A DNA stretch of 39,547 bases from an uncultured Opitutia bacterium (GTDB lineage Bacteria > Verrucomicrobiota > Verrucomicrobiia > Opitutales > Opitutaceae): contig CAIQKV010000120.1 in NCBI GenBank assembly GCA_903872505.1, positions 1-39,547 on the forward strand, in the 5' to 3' direction. Below are positions 1 to 7,850 of the stretch, piece after piece (positions within the stretch are counted from its first letter, which is position 1; each line of letters opens with the position of its first letter). The notes below the pieces were generated by a model. It worked only from the letters and a program-made list of their open reading frames with translations. It made no database searches and had not been told where the DNA came from. The translations under genes were made by a program, and so were the position numbers.

Positions 1-83
1 AGCGAGTGGAGGTTCGACCACTCGCTCACGCTCGTAGCTACCGGATCAAAGCCAGCCCGCGCCTGCAAGCAGGCGGCCTACCG
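1..83. repeat. REP-like palindromic intergenic repeat cluster
   Basis: The segment opens with a perfect hairpin: AGCGAGTGG (1-9) and CCACTCGCT (18-26) around an 8-base loop. A second one, GCCTGC-AA-GCAGGC, lies at 61-74. A close relative of the first 19 bases recurs at 780-800 just after the next gene, and the 10-mer CGGCCTACCG at 74-83 recurs at 3243-3252. Dispersed short palindromes between genes are typical of REP-type elements; calling these REP elements is an inference. Confidence 0.5.
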
Positions 84-132
84 TGACAAACCAGGCGGGT
101 CAGCCCTCGGCCCATCACTACGCTCCGTTCCG

Positions 133-780
133 ATGAAACTCGCCCCGCACAGCAAACTCGTCTTCATCGGCGACTCGATCACCGACTGCGAACGCGCCCG
201 CCCCGTCGGCGAGGGCCTCTTTGGCGCCACCGGCAAGGGCTGGGTCTCGCTGGTCGAGGGCCTGCTCGGCTCGATCCATCCCGCGCATGCCATCCGCGTC
301 GTCAACATGGGCACCTCGGGCAATGTCGTCACCGACCTGAAGGCCCGCTGGCAGACCGACGCGCTCAACCTGAAGCCCGACTGGCTGGCCATCATGATCG
401 GCGTGAACGACGTCTGGCGGCAGTTCGACCTGCCGCGCCAGACGGAGATCCACGTCTCGCCCGAGACCTACGCCAAGACGCTCGACGAGCTTGTCGCCCA
501 GGCCCGCCCCCGGGTGAAGGGACTCGTCCTCATGGCGCCGTTCTACATTGAGCCCAACCGCGCCGACGCGATGCGCGCCCGCATGGACGAGTACGGCGCG
601 ATCGTCAAAAAGACCGCCGCGAAGCACGACGCGCTCTTCATCGACACCCAGGCCGCCTTCGACGCCGTGCTGCAGCACGTGCACGCCAACGCCCTCGCCT
701 GGGACCGCGTGCACCCGAACAACACCGGCCACGCCATCATCGCCCGCGCCTTCCTCAACGCCGTCGGCGTGCCGCTGTGA
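133..780 (+). CDS. SGNH/GDSL-family hydrolase
   Basis: A 215-residue single-domain esterase/lipase-type hydrolase of the SGNH superfamily, likely an acyl- or acetyl-esterase acting on a carbohydrate or lipid; the substrate cannot be told from sequence. Block I is GDSITD with nucleophile Ser15. Block II Gly lies in NMGTSGN (Gly60), block III Asn in GVND (Asn92), and block V is DRVHPN with Asp191 and His194, so the full catalytic set is present. No signal peptide or membrane segment is seen, so it is probably cytoplasmic. The ATG at 133 gives an N-terminus that starts right before the first beta strand (KLVFIGDS), as usual for the family. It has no Shine-Dalgarno sequence. It is flanked on both sides by related palindromic repeats, so it looks like a separate transcription unit. 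Confidence 0.85.
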   Translation: MKLAPHSKLVFIGDSITDCERARPVGEGLFGATGKGWVSLVEGLLGSIHPAHAIRVVNMGTSGNVVTDLKARWQTDALNLKPDWLAIMIGVNDVWRQFDLPRQTEIHVSPETYAKTLDELVAQARPRVKGLVLMAPFYIEPNRADAMRARMDEYGAIVKKTAAKHDALFIDTQAAFDAVLQHVHANALAWDRVHPNNTGHAIIARAFLNAVGVPL

Positions 781-800
781 GCGAATGGAGGAAGTTCGCC
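780..800. repeat. Second copy of the 1-19 repeat
   Basis: The sequence from 780 (AGCGAATGGAGGAAGTTCG...) matches the first 19 bases of the window with one substitution and a small insertion, and contains the short dyad GCGAA/TTCGC. It overlaps the last base of the SGNH stop codon. The two copies therefore bracket the SGNH gene. Confidence 0.4.
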
Positions 801-807
801 CTAGAAA

Positions 808-898
808 GGTGGAGCGCGTTGTCCCTAACGCGCTGGTCTTGTCCGGGATGCGGCGCCGCCAACTTCAAGCCAACGCGTTAGGGACGACGCGTTCCACC
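808..898. repeat. Long imperfect inverted repeat (25-bp arms)
   Basis: Left arm 808-832 and right arm 874-898 are inverted repeats of each other with 2 differences in 25 bases; the shared core is GTCCCTAACGCG. Pairing continues partly into the 41-base centre, which also holds the palindrome GCGGCGCCGC. The structure fills nearly all of the gap between the SGNH gene and tlyA. There is no T-tract after either arm, so a simple intrinsic terminator is unlikely; a REP/BIME- or MITE-like element is a better fit. Confidence 0.6.
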
Positions 899-911
899 CC
901 CATCCCTGGCC

Positions 912-1661
912 ATGGCCGCCAAACTCCGCCTCGATGAGCTGCTGGTCGCGCGCGGCCTCGCCGCGACCCGCGCGCAGGCCAAGGCGCTCGTCATGGCCGG
1001 CCGCGTCCGCCACGGCACCGAGCGGCTCGACAAGCCCGGCAAGGATTTCCCGGACGATTTCGAGCTGACCGTCGAGCAGCCGCCGCGCTTCGTCAGCCGC
1101 GGGGGCGAAAAACTCGCCGCCGCTCTGGAAAAGTTCGCCCTCGACCCGCGCGGCGCGCACGTGCTCGACGTTGGCGCCTCGACCGGCGGGTTCACCGACT
1201 GCCTGCTGCAGGCCGGCGCGGCGGACGCCGTGTGCGTCGATGTCGGCCGCGCCCAGCTGCACGCCAAGCTCCGCGCCGACCCCCGCGTGACCAATCTCGA
1301 GAAGCTCAACGCCCGCCACCTCTCGCCCGCCGACCTGCCGCGGAGCGAGTTCGACGTGGTCGTGATGGACCTGTCGTTCATTTCCCTGAAATCCGTCCTG
1401 CCCGCCGTCTGGACCTGCCTGCGCGCGGGCGGCACGCTGGTCGCCCTCGTGAAGCCGCAGTTCGAAGCCGGCAAGGCCGAGGTGGACAAGGGCCGCGGCG
1501 TCATCCGCGACGCCGCGGTGCAGGACGCCGTGCTGGCCGGGGTGCGCGACTTCGCGCTGGAAAAACTGCCCGGGGCCAGGCTCATCGGCACGATGGACTC
1601 GCCCATCACCGGCGCGGACGGCAACCGCGAGTTCCTGCTCGGGCTGAAAAAGGCAGAATGA
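912..1661 (+). CDS. tlyA: TlyA-family rRNA (cytidine-2'-O)-methyltransferase
   Basis: A 249-residue protein of the TlyA/hemolysin A family, which methylates ribose 2'-O of cytidines in 16S and/or 23S rRNA using S-adenosylmethionine. An N-terminal S4 RNA-binding domain (about residues 1-60, [22 protein letters not shown]) precedes an FtsJ/RrmJ-like Rossmann methyltransferase domain. The SAM motif is [18 protein letters not shown], followed by [10 protein letters not shown] and the signature VKPQFEAGK. The length matches the family (about 240-270). The name hemolysin sometimes attached to this family is historical. It is followed 43 bases later by nadK on the same strand, a common bacterial neighbourhood for tlyA, so the two are probably cotranscribed. 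The start follows a C-rich leader with no Shine-Dalgarno. Confidence 0.9.
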   Translation: MAAKLRLDELLVARGLAATRAQAKALVMAGRVRHGTERLDKPGKDFPDDFELTVEQPPRFVSRGGEKLAAALEKFALDPRGAHVLDVGASTGGFTDCLLQAGAADAVCVDVGRAQLHAKLRADPRVTNLEKLNARHLSPADLPRSEFDVVVMDLSFISLKSVLPAVWTCLRAGGTLVALVKPQFEAGKAEVDKGRGVIRDAAVQDAVLAGVRDFALEKLPGARLIGTMDSPITGADGNREFLLGLKKAE

Positions 1662-1704
1662 ACTGGCGCCGCCGCGCAAACCGGCGAAAATTGCCGCCTC
1701 GCCC

Positions 1705-2556
1705 ATGAAGCCCATCCGCAAACTCGCCTTCGTCGTGAACGAGGAAAAGCCTGGCGCCGCCGAGCTCGCCCGCACGCTCATGGCGGTGGCCCGGCAGGCC
1801 GGGGTGAAGGTCAAACTGACCGCGCGCTTTCCCGTCACGCACGGCTTCCTGCGCGGGCTGGACGCCTGCTGCGTCATCGGCGGCGACGGCACGCTGCTGG
1901 GCGTCGCGCACGAGGCGGTCCGCGAGGGCGTGCCGGTCATCGGCGTCAACCGCGGCAGCCTCGGGTTCCTGACCACCTTTTCCGCCGACGAGGCCCGCGC
2001 GCATTTTGGCGACCTGCTCCTCGGCGCCTACAAGATCGCTCACCGCTCGATGCTCGACTGCTCGACCGGCACCGGCCCGCACGACGTCGCGCTCAACGAC
2101 GTCCTGATCAAGAATCAGGTCAACTCGCGCCTGGTGCGCCTCGAGGTCGTGGCCGACGGCGAGCTCGTCACCGACTATTTCTGCGACGGCCTGATCTTTT
2201 CCACGCCGACCGGCTCGACGGCCTACAACCTCTCCGCCGGCGGCCCGCTCATCCACCCCGGCGCCGAGGTGATCGCGATGACGCCGATCTGCCCGCACAC
2301 GCTGAGCAACCGCACCATCATCTTCCGCGAAAACGTCCTCCTGCGCGTCTTCAACCGCTCCGATGACTCGAAGCTGCTCGTGGCGCTCGACGGCCAGCGG
2401 AACCTCAAGGTCGGCATCGGCTCTCCCGTCGCGATCTCCATCTCCAAGCTCAAGCTCTCCCTCGTCCAGCGGCCCAACTACTCGCACTTCGCGGTCGTGC
2501 GCACGAAGCTCAACTGGGACGGCGGCGCCGCCGGCGCCCGCAAGTCGGGTAGCTGA
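1705..2556 (+). CDS. nadK: NAD kinase
   Basis: A 283-residue ATP-NAD kinase making NADP+ from NAD+ in the cytoplasm. The diagnostic GGDGT motif is at residues 59-63 (Asp61 catalytic), followed by NRGSLGFLTTF, an NE/ND-type motif (LNDVLIKN) and the NAD-binding signature PTGSTAYNLSAGGPLIHP. The C-terminal all-beta domain is complete and the length is normal for bacterial NadK. It lies 43 bases after tlyA, consistent with a tlyA-nadK transcript. The ATG at 1705 is preceded by CCTCGCCC rather than a ribosome-binding site. Confidence 0.95.
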   Translation: MKPIRKLAFVVNEEKPGAAELARTLMAVARQAGVKVKLTARFPVTHGFLRGLDACCVIGGDGTLLGVAHEAVREGVPVIGVNRGSLGFLTTFSADEARAHFGDLLLGAYKIAHRSMLDCSTGTGPHDVALNDVLIKNQVNSRLVRLEVVADGELVTDYFCDGLIFSTPTGSTAYNLSAGGPLIHPGAEVIAMTPICPHTLSNRTIIFRENVLLRVFNRSDDSKLLVALDGQRNLKVGIGSPVAISISKLKLSLVQRPNYSHFAVVRTKLNWDGGAAGARKSGS

Positions 2557-2571
2557 GCTCGCGATTTCGAC

Positions 2572-3201
2572 ATGGCTAAAGAAAATTACTCCCGGCGAGG
2601 GCGGTATTCGCGGTGGAGGATGGTTTCCTTCGCGATCCTAGCCGGTCTCGCCCTCAGTTCCTGCTCGTGGAAGAAGACTGATGTCATCTCACCCTACTAT
2701 GGGATTCTCTACAAGATGACGAATACCACAGGGCACACGAGCGTCAGAAGCTCATTGTTGGGCTACAATGGAAACGTCCATGCGAGCGGAAAAAAGCTTT
2801 GTGAGAATGTCTATTTGGAGGTGGGCCTGATGGATGGCAGTGAGGGCAAGAAGCTTTTGTTCGTGTACACCACTTACACTTCATCCGCCGACAAATTCGG
2901 AATGACTCACTTATGCGTGGCGAGCGACGGGAAAACCTTTGTGGACGTCACCGATATTGCAGTGCAGCTCGCCCACAAAAACGGCGGACTCGCACCCTAC
3001 GCCGAATTTGGCCGGGACTTTCGCTTTGCCGGAGTCAAGATGACCGGTCCCGGAATAGCGAACGTCCTGCTGGATTGGGACCGCAGTGATGCAGGCCCCT
3101 CGCCGAGGGCGATTCCATTGGCGTGGAGCGATATTCGTGCAGCTGTCGAAGGGGCACAACCACCGCCGTGGTGGTCGTTTTCCAACGAATCGAAACGGTA
3201 G
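2572..3201 (+). CDS. Orphan lipoprotein, AT-richer than neighbours
   Basis: A 209-residue protein that I do not recognise. The lipobox LALSSC predicts lipidation by Lgt/LspA and export to the envelope. The ATG at 2572 gives a 16-residue basic extension; ATG at 2620 (MVSFAILAGLALSSC) gives a conventional lipoprotein signal, and GGTGGAGG abuts that ATG with no spacing. The 5' part carries many A/T-ending codons (AAA, AAT, TTG, TCA) unlike the C/G-ending codons of nadK, which suggests recent acquisition or relaxed selection. It starts 15 bases after nadK and converges with the DUF3445 gene. No enzymatic motif is visible. Confidence 0.65.
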   Translation: MAKENYSRRGRYSRWRMVSFAILAGLALSSCSWKKTDVISPYYGILYKMTNTTGHTSVRSSLLGYNGNVHASGKKLCENVYLEVGLMDGSEGKKLLFVYTTYTSSADKFGMTHLCVASDGKTFVDVTDIAVQLAHKNGGLAPYAEFGRDFRFAGVKMTGPGIANVLLDWDRSDAGPSPRAIPLAWSDIRAAVEGAQPPPWWSFSNESKR

Positions 3202-3253
3202 CCGGTTGCTTGGGCACATCTCCCGCAGCGAACCTACGGCTCCGGCCTACCGC

Positions 3254-4039
3254 TCAAGCCAGGAGTCCAATAACCGCGTCACGTACCAAATCGAGACGCT
3301 TATAGGCGGCAACCTCGGGCGGCATGCTGGCAAGCCCGCGGCGCAGACCCGCGCGCGCCGCAGGATCGAGCACAACGCGGTCCAGCCGGTGCAGCGCGAT
3401 CCGGATGCCAAAAAGCACGCCGCCGGTGCGCGGCAATGCGACCAGCGCCTGGTGCTCCACCCGCAACCACAGCCGGTCGAGCGCCACTGGCAGCGCCGGC
3501 GGCGGCATCCCGCGCACCGGATGCAGGTTCAACTCGTCCGTCGCGACCAAGCCCCAGTTGTCGCGCAGGAATGCGAGCCCGGGTTTCAGCCGGGCCAGAA
3601 ATTGGCTGATTGGCGACGCCAGCGCGGCGTTCAGCCCCGGCACGGGCCCGTGGATGAAATCGAGCGTGTGCCCAAGTTTCTCCTCGAGCGACCAGCCGGT
3701 CGGGAAGCACAGCGCGCCGCCGCGCAGCCGGAACGCGCCGGCCGCATCCGGCGAGAGCAGCAGGAAATCCGGCTCCAACACCGCGCCGAGCGCGTGGACC
3801 GAGCTCGCCGGCGGGATGCCCCACTCCGCGGCCAATTGCGCGACCTCGGCGAGCAGCGGCTCGCCCTCGGGCAGCAGCGCGGCGTAGCGCGCCGGGTTCT
3901 CCGCCAACCATTTCACCCGCTCGGCGCTTAGCCGGCCGGACGCATCCTGCGAGCCGAAGAAATCGCCGGGTTCGCCCCGCCGCAGGGCCAGTTGAAAGCG
4001 GTAGTCGCCGTCCGGAAACAGGTCGGCCAGCGGCGTCAC
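3254..4039 (-). CDS. DUF3445 / heme-dependent oxidative N-demethylase alpha-like protein
   Basis: A 261-residue protein read from a GTG at 4039. It matches from memory the DUF3445 family, renamed after the alpha subunit of heme-dependent oxidative N-demethylase. Matching features are the W..EEKLG..L..IH.PVPG segment, the LRVEHQALVALPRTGGVLFGIR block (family form: R.E.Q.L.RLP.SGA..F.IR) and the C-terminal MPPEVAAYK motif. The GTG overlaps the stop of the upstream M16 protease by 4 bases (GTGA), implying translational coupling. The same reading frame continues upstream through the frameshifted protease, so a naive caller would fuse the two into one false 1124-residue protein. Other N-demethylase subunits are not seen nearby, so the in vivo substrate is unknown. 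Confidence 0.8.
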   Translation of the reverse strand: MTPLADLFPDGDYRFQLALRRGEPGDFFGSQDASGRLSAERVKWLAENPARYAALLPEGEPLLAEVAQLAAEWGIPPASSVHALGAVLEPDFLLLSPDAAGAFRLRGGALCFPTGWSLEEKLGHTLDFIHGPVPGLNAALASPISQFLARLKPGLAFLRDNWGLVATDELNLHPVRGMPPPALPVALDRLWLRVEHQALVALPRTGGVLFGIRIALHRLDRVVLDPAARAGLRRGLASMPPEVAAYKRLDLVRDAVIGLLA

Positions 4040-6628
4040 GGCTTCACAATCAGCTGGGTGCGCAGGCTGCGCTGAAAATAGCGCGCCGCGAAGGCGGCGA
4101 GCGCGGCGATGGTGACGGCATCGATCCGCGCGTCGTAGTTTTTCCAGTCGTTGACCGGCTGGCCCTGGAGGGCGTTGATCCCGGCCTGCATCGCGCGGAC
4201 CCCATTCGTCTGCAGGCTCTGGCGGCAGGCGGCTTTCAGCCGGGTCTGGCACCGGGCGAGCTCGGCGGGTTCGACCCCGCCGGCCTGCACCCGCGCGATC
4301 TCGGCCTCGACCTCTGCGAGCACCTCGGCCTCGCGGCCGGGCTGCGTGCCGGCAAAAAAGTAGAACATACCCGTGTCGAGCCCGACGACCCGGCCCGAGC
4401 GGACGAAATACGCCAGGCCCTTGTCCTCGCGCACGCGCTCGAAGAGCCGTGACGCCATGCCGCTGAACAGCTCGTCGGCGACCTCCCCGACATAAAAATC
4501 CTCGGCGTGGGCCCGCGGGCCGGGGAATGCCTGCAGCACCACCGCCTGCTCGCGCGGCTGCTTTTCGGAAAAATCGCCGGCCGCAGACAGGCCGCCGGGT
4601 TTGTCCGGCGAAAGCAACCCATCGGCCGGAAGCTTGGCGAGGAAGGCCTTGAGCTTCGGCGCGAGCTTGCGCGGATCGAAATCGCCGGCCACGGCGAGGA
4701 CGACGTTGGGCCCGACGCAGAGGCGGGCATGCAGCGCAGCGAGGTCGGCGGGCTTGAGGGCCTTGACCCCCGGCCTCGTCCCCCACCGCGTCGATGGCGA
4801 GCGGATGCGCGCCGAAGAACTTTTTGCGGCCGAGCTTCCGGGCAAAGGTGACGACGTCATCGGCGTCCTGCTGCAGCGCGGCGACCTGGGCGTCGCGCTC
4901 GAGGGCGAACGTCGCGGCCTTGAAGGCGGGCGAGCGGACGGCTTCCTCCAAGATGGCCAGCGCGCGCGGGGCGTCCGGCGGCAGCACCTCGATGGCGAGG
5001 CCGAGGGAGTTGTTGCCCGAGAAGGGATAGAACGAGCCGCCGACGGCCTCGATGAACTCGGCCACCTCGGCGGAGCTGTGGTGGCGCGTGTCCTTGGTAA
5101 GCATCGTCGCCAGCAGCGCGGTCGCGCCGCGCTTGCCCGGCTCCTCGTACGACGGGCCGCCCTGCATGAGGAAGCGCAGGTGCAGGTTGGGCAGCCGGTG
5201 GTCGGGCTGCAGCAGGAGGCGCGCGCCGTTCGGCAGCCTGATTTCCTGAAAGTCGGCAATCGTCCCGGCGGCCGCGAGGTCCTTCCCCGCCGCCGGCGCG
5301 GCGCTGGCCGGGTTGAGCGAGATCGAGGTCAGCCGCGCGGGCACGAGATAGGCCGCGAGCACCCGGCGCAGCTCGGCCGGCGTGATGTCGCGCAGCCGCT
5401 CGAAGTAGGCGCGGCTGTAGTCGAGGTCGCCCACGACCACCTCGGCGGCGCCGAGCCGCGACGCCTGGCCGCTCATGGTCTTGCGCGTGTTGATCTCGCC
5501 GACCACCAGCTGACGGAGCGCCTTCCGGAGCTGGGCGACGGTGAAGCCGCGCGACGCGCAGCGGGCGAGCGTCTTCTCGATCGCCGCCGTGGCCGCGAGC
5601 CGCTTGCCGGCGTCGGCCGTGAAGGAAATGCAGAACAGCCCGCTCGTGCCGGGATTCCAGCTCGAGGCGTCGATCGTGTGCACGAGCCCGGTTTTTTCGC
5701 GGATTTCGCGCCAGAGCACCGAGCTGTCGCCGCTGCCCAGCACGGTGGCGAGCAGGTCGAGTACCGGCGCGTCGTCGTGCGTCAGGCCCGGGATCGGCCA
5801 GGCCAGCGCGGCGCGCGTGACCTCGACGTCCTCGAAACGATGCTCCGCCCGGGCCGCCAGCTGCAGCGGCTCGGCCGGGACCAGTACCGGCGCCAGCCGC
5901 GCGCGGGGCGCCGCGCCGAAGTGTTGCTCGACCGCGGCGCGGGTCGCAGCGACGTCGATGTCGCCCACCACGACCACCACGAGATTGTTCGGGACATAGC
6001 GCGCCCGGTAGTAGTCCGCCAGATCCTCGCGGGTGACCGCGGAGAACACATCGCGATGCCCGATGATGGGCTGGCGGTAGGGATGCTCGCGGAACGCCGT
6101 GGAAAAAAGCGCCTCCCACAGCCGGTTGTCCGGGTCGTCCTTCGTCATCGCGATCTCGCGCTGGATGACATCCTTCTCCTTCGCGGCCTCGTCGGCCGGC
6201 AGCGTGGAGTGCAGCACGGCGTCGGCGAGCACGTCGATCGCGACGCCGGTGTGCTCGCTGGGCAGGTCGATGTAGTAGACGGTGCGGTCGAAGGTCGTGT
6301 AGGCGTTGATGTAGCCACCATGGGCCTGCACCGTGGCGGAGAGTTCCCGGCCGGCGCGGCGCGCGGTGCCCTTGAAGAGCATGTGCTCGACGTAGTGCGA
6401 CAGGCCGGCGCCGAGGAGGCCGCCCTCGTGGATGCTGCCGGTCTTCACCCAGACCTGGACGGAGGCCAGCGCGGCGGAACGATCCGGCTTGAGGATGAGC
6501 GTGAGCCCGTTGGGCAGGACCGTGCGCTCGGCTGGTTCGCGCCAAAACGGATCGAGCAGGCGCAGGTCGGCCGCGGCAGAATAGGAGGTGACCATGGCTG
6601 GGGCTGGGTTCGGATCGTGCCGGCTCAC
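4036..6628 (-). pseudogene. M16 (insulinase/pitrilysin-type) zinc protease, frameshifted
   Basis: A two-repeat M16 metalloprotease of about 863 residues, interrupted by one extra base. The N-terminal half has the inverted zinc motif HYVEH (His78, Glu81, His82 from the GTG at 6628) and the distal ligand Glu158 in VIQREIAM, so it is catalytically complete. The C-terminal half has the usual inactive-domain features SRLFERVREDKGLAYFVRSG. Up to about 4785 the protein reads in one frame, then continues (VKALKPADLAALHARL...) in another. Either of two adjacent C5 runs, 4767-4771 or 4780-4784, could hold the extra base. Because the downstream frame is perfectly conserved to its stop at 4036, the break is either a sequencing error or very recent. 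No signal peptide is seen; a later ATG (6595) is an alternative start. Confidence 0.8.
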
Positions 6629-7062
6629 GTGGAGCCGATCGCCTCAGCGCCAGAGGTACCCTGCTGGGCTTTGGCCGGCAGGAAGGGTTTCACAAAGGCG
6701 TCGTCGAACGTGTAGATGTCGGTAAAGTCCTCGCGGCGGTCGTTGTCCGTCTTGCTGAAGACGTTGTATTCGATAAGGTTAAAGACGATATCACCAAAGT
6801 CTGAGCAGCGTTTGATCCCCCAGGAATTGAGCACGGTCTTGGCCAGCGGCCCGTATTGCTCCAGCGCGTAAACCCTAAGTCCTTCAAGCAGTTCCTGACC
6901 CGAGACATGGCGCGAGCGACTGGCCCGGGTGGTGTCCTTCTTTTTCAGCTCCTTGACGGCATTGTCGAGACCGAGCCGGATGAAATCATAGGCTTTGCGA
7001 TCAAAGCGCGTGTCTTCCTTGCAAATCAGTCCGACTACTTCGGCAAAATCCGGGTCTTGCAT
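6625..7062 (-). CDS. Minf_1886-type conserved protein (Verrucomicrobia/Planctomycetes)
   Basis: A 145-residue soluble protein that I recognise as the Minf_1886 type, a conserved family of unknown function reported from Verrucomicrobia and Planctomycetes. Recognisable parts are the N-terminal DPDFAEVVGLICKEDTRFDRKAYDFIRLGL block, the RHVSGQELLEGLR motif and the C-terminal WGIKRCSDFGDIVFNLIE segment. There is no signal peptide, membrane helix or obvious catalytic motif. It is the first gene of a minus-strand set; its TGA overlaps the GTG of the M16 gene by 4 bases (GTGA), so the proteins are probably made from one coupled message. It is divergent from the Fur-family gene. Function unknown. Confidence 0.75.
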   Translation of the reverse strand: MQDPDFAEVVGLICKEDTRFDRKAYDFIRLGLDNAVKELKKKDTTRASRSRHVSGQELLEGLRVYALEQYGPLAKTVLNSWGIKRCSDFGDIVFNLIEYNVFSKTDNDRREDFTDIYTFDDAFVKPFLPAKAQQGTSGAEAIGST

Positions 7063-7205
7063 GATGCGTGTCAGTGAGAGCTAGCACACGCTTCAGGCTC
7101 GCGCAATCCGCAACCCATGGAAGTGGGCGCGGCACTCGATAAAGGGCCGTTTGGGTTGGCCGGTAGGGCCATTTTTCGGCAATAAATTCCCTCGCCTTGG
7201 GACCC

Positions 7206-7223
7206 GCAATTGTCACAAATTGC
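7206..7223. promoter_or_regulatory. Dyad operator candidate upstream of the Fur-family gene
   Basis: GCAATT-N6-AATTGC is a perfect 6+6 dyad ending 6 bases before the ATG at 7230. Fur/PerR-family proteins bind AT-rich dyads of about this size and often autoregulate, so this could be the protein's own operator. It would be coding if translation began at the TTG at 7197. Confidence 0.35.
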
Positions 7224-7229
7224 TTACAA

Positions 7230-7763
7230 ATGATCGCTTCAACCCAGACCAATCATCCTTTGGTTAGCGGCAAAACGGAGGCACAGACGCCAATCAATGT
7301 CGCTTGTGCGCATCTGAAGAAGGCGGGCCTGCGTATTACCCAGCCACGAATCGCGATCCTGACGGCGCTGATCCAGCGTACCCAGCCCGCGAGCATCGAG
7401 CAAATCCATGGCGACCTCGCCCAGGAATCCTGCGATCTGGTTACCGTTTATCGCTGCTTGGCAGCCTTTGAGGAGATCGGCCTCGTGCGGCGCTCGTTTT
7501 ACCACAACGGCACGAGCCTCTACACGATTAATCAGGGCGAGCCCAACCGCTACCATGTCGTCTGCAAGGAGAGCAACCAGGTGGAGGGAATTGATCCCGA
7601 AACCACGGCTGAGCTTCGCCGCTGCGTCACGCAGATCGAGGATCTGCTCAAGGCGCGGGGTTACACCGACGTGACCCACATGGTCGAGTTCTTCGGCAAG
7701 GCGCCTCAAGCCCAGGCTGGCCGCATGGCCGACCAGGTCACCGCCCCTGCCCGGACACAGTAA
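7230..7763 (+). CDS. Fur-family transcriptional regulator
   Basis: A 177-residue metal- or peroxide-responsive regulator of the Fur family. The N-terminal winged helix (about residues 22-98) shows LRITQPRIAILTAL and the recognition helix region LVTVYRCLAAFEEIGLVRR. The dimerisation domain keeps a HVVC segment and the HMVEFFG strand but lacks the structural CxxC: where Fur has C-x-x-C it has C112-K-E-S115. It also has an extended, Ala/Gln-rich tail. This points to a non-canonical subgroup whose effector metal cannot be assigned. I chose ATG 7230 because the sequence before it looks non-coding and carries a dyad; TTG 7197 would add 11 residues. The gene converges with the superoxide dismutase gene, suggestive but not proof of an oxidative-stress or iron role. 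Confidence 0.85.
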   Translation: MIASTQTNHPLVSGKTEAQTPINVACAHLKKAGLRITQPRIAILTALIQRTQPASIEQIHGDLAQESCDLVTVYRCLAAFEEIGLVRRSFYHNGTSLYTINQGEPNRYHVVCKESNQVEGIDPETTAELRRCVTQIEDLLKARGYTDVTHMVEFFGKAPQAQAGRMADQVTAPARTQ

Positions 7764-7791
7764 TCGGCGCAGTCCGACAACGTTTTTATCC

Positions 7792-7829
7792 AAGTCCGCG
7801 GACCGAAAGGTCCGCGGACTTTTTGTTTT
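7792..7829 (+). terminator. Strong intrinsic terminator of the Fur-family gene
   Basis: A perfect 13-bp stem (AAGTCCGCGGACC, 7792-7804, with its complement at 7809-7821) closed by a GAAA tetraloop, followed by TTTTGTTTT. It lies 29 bases after the stop. The other strand lacks a T-tract after the stem, so it serves mainly the plus strand. Confidence 0.9.
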
Positions 7830-7850
7830 CCGGGGTCGGCCTGCGACCGA

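Noticed and set aside
5..732. Minus-strand and +1 frames over the SGNH gene
   Set aside because: Low-complexity, Arg/Ala/Pro-rich shadows of a gene with complete catalytic motifs.
3254..6628. A single 1124-residue protein covering M16 protease and DUF3445
   Set aside because: The middle third is low-complexity, Arg/Ala-rich out-of-frame translation; homology jumps to another frame between about 4785 and 4036. It is two genes plus a frameshift.
7792..7829. Bidirectional terminator shared with sod
   Set aside because: On the minus strand the stem is followed by GGATAAAAACG rather than a T-tract.
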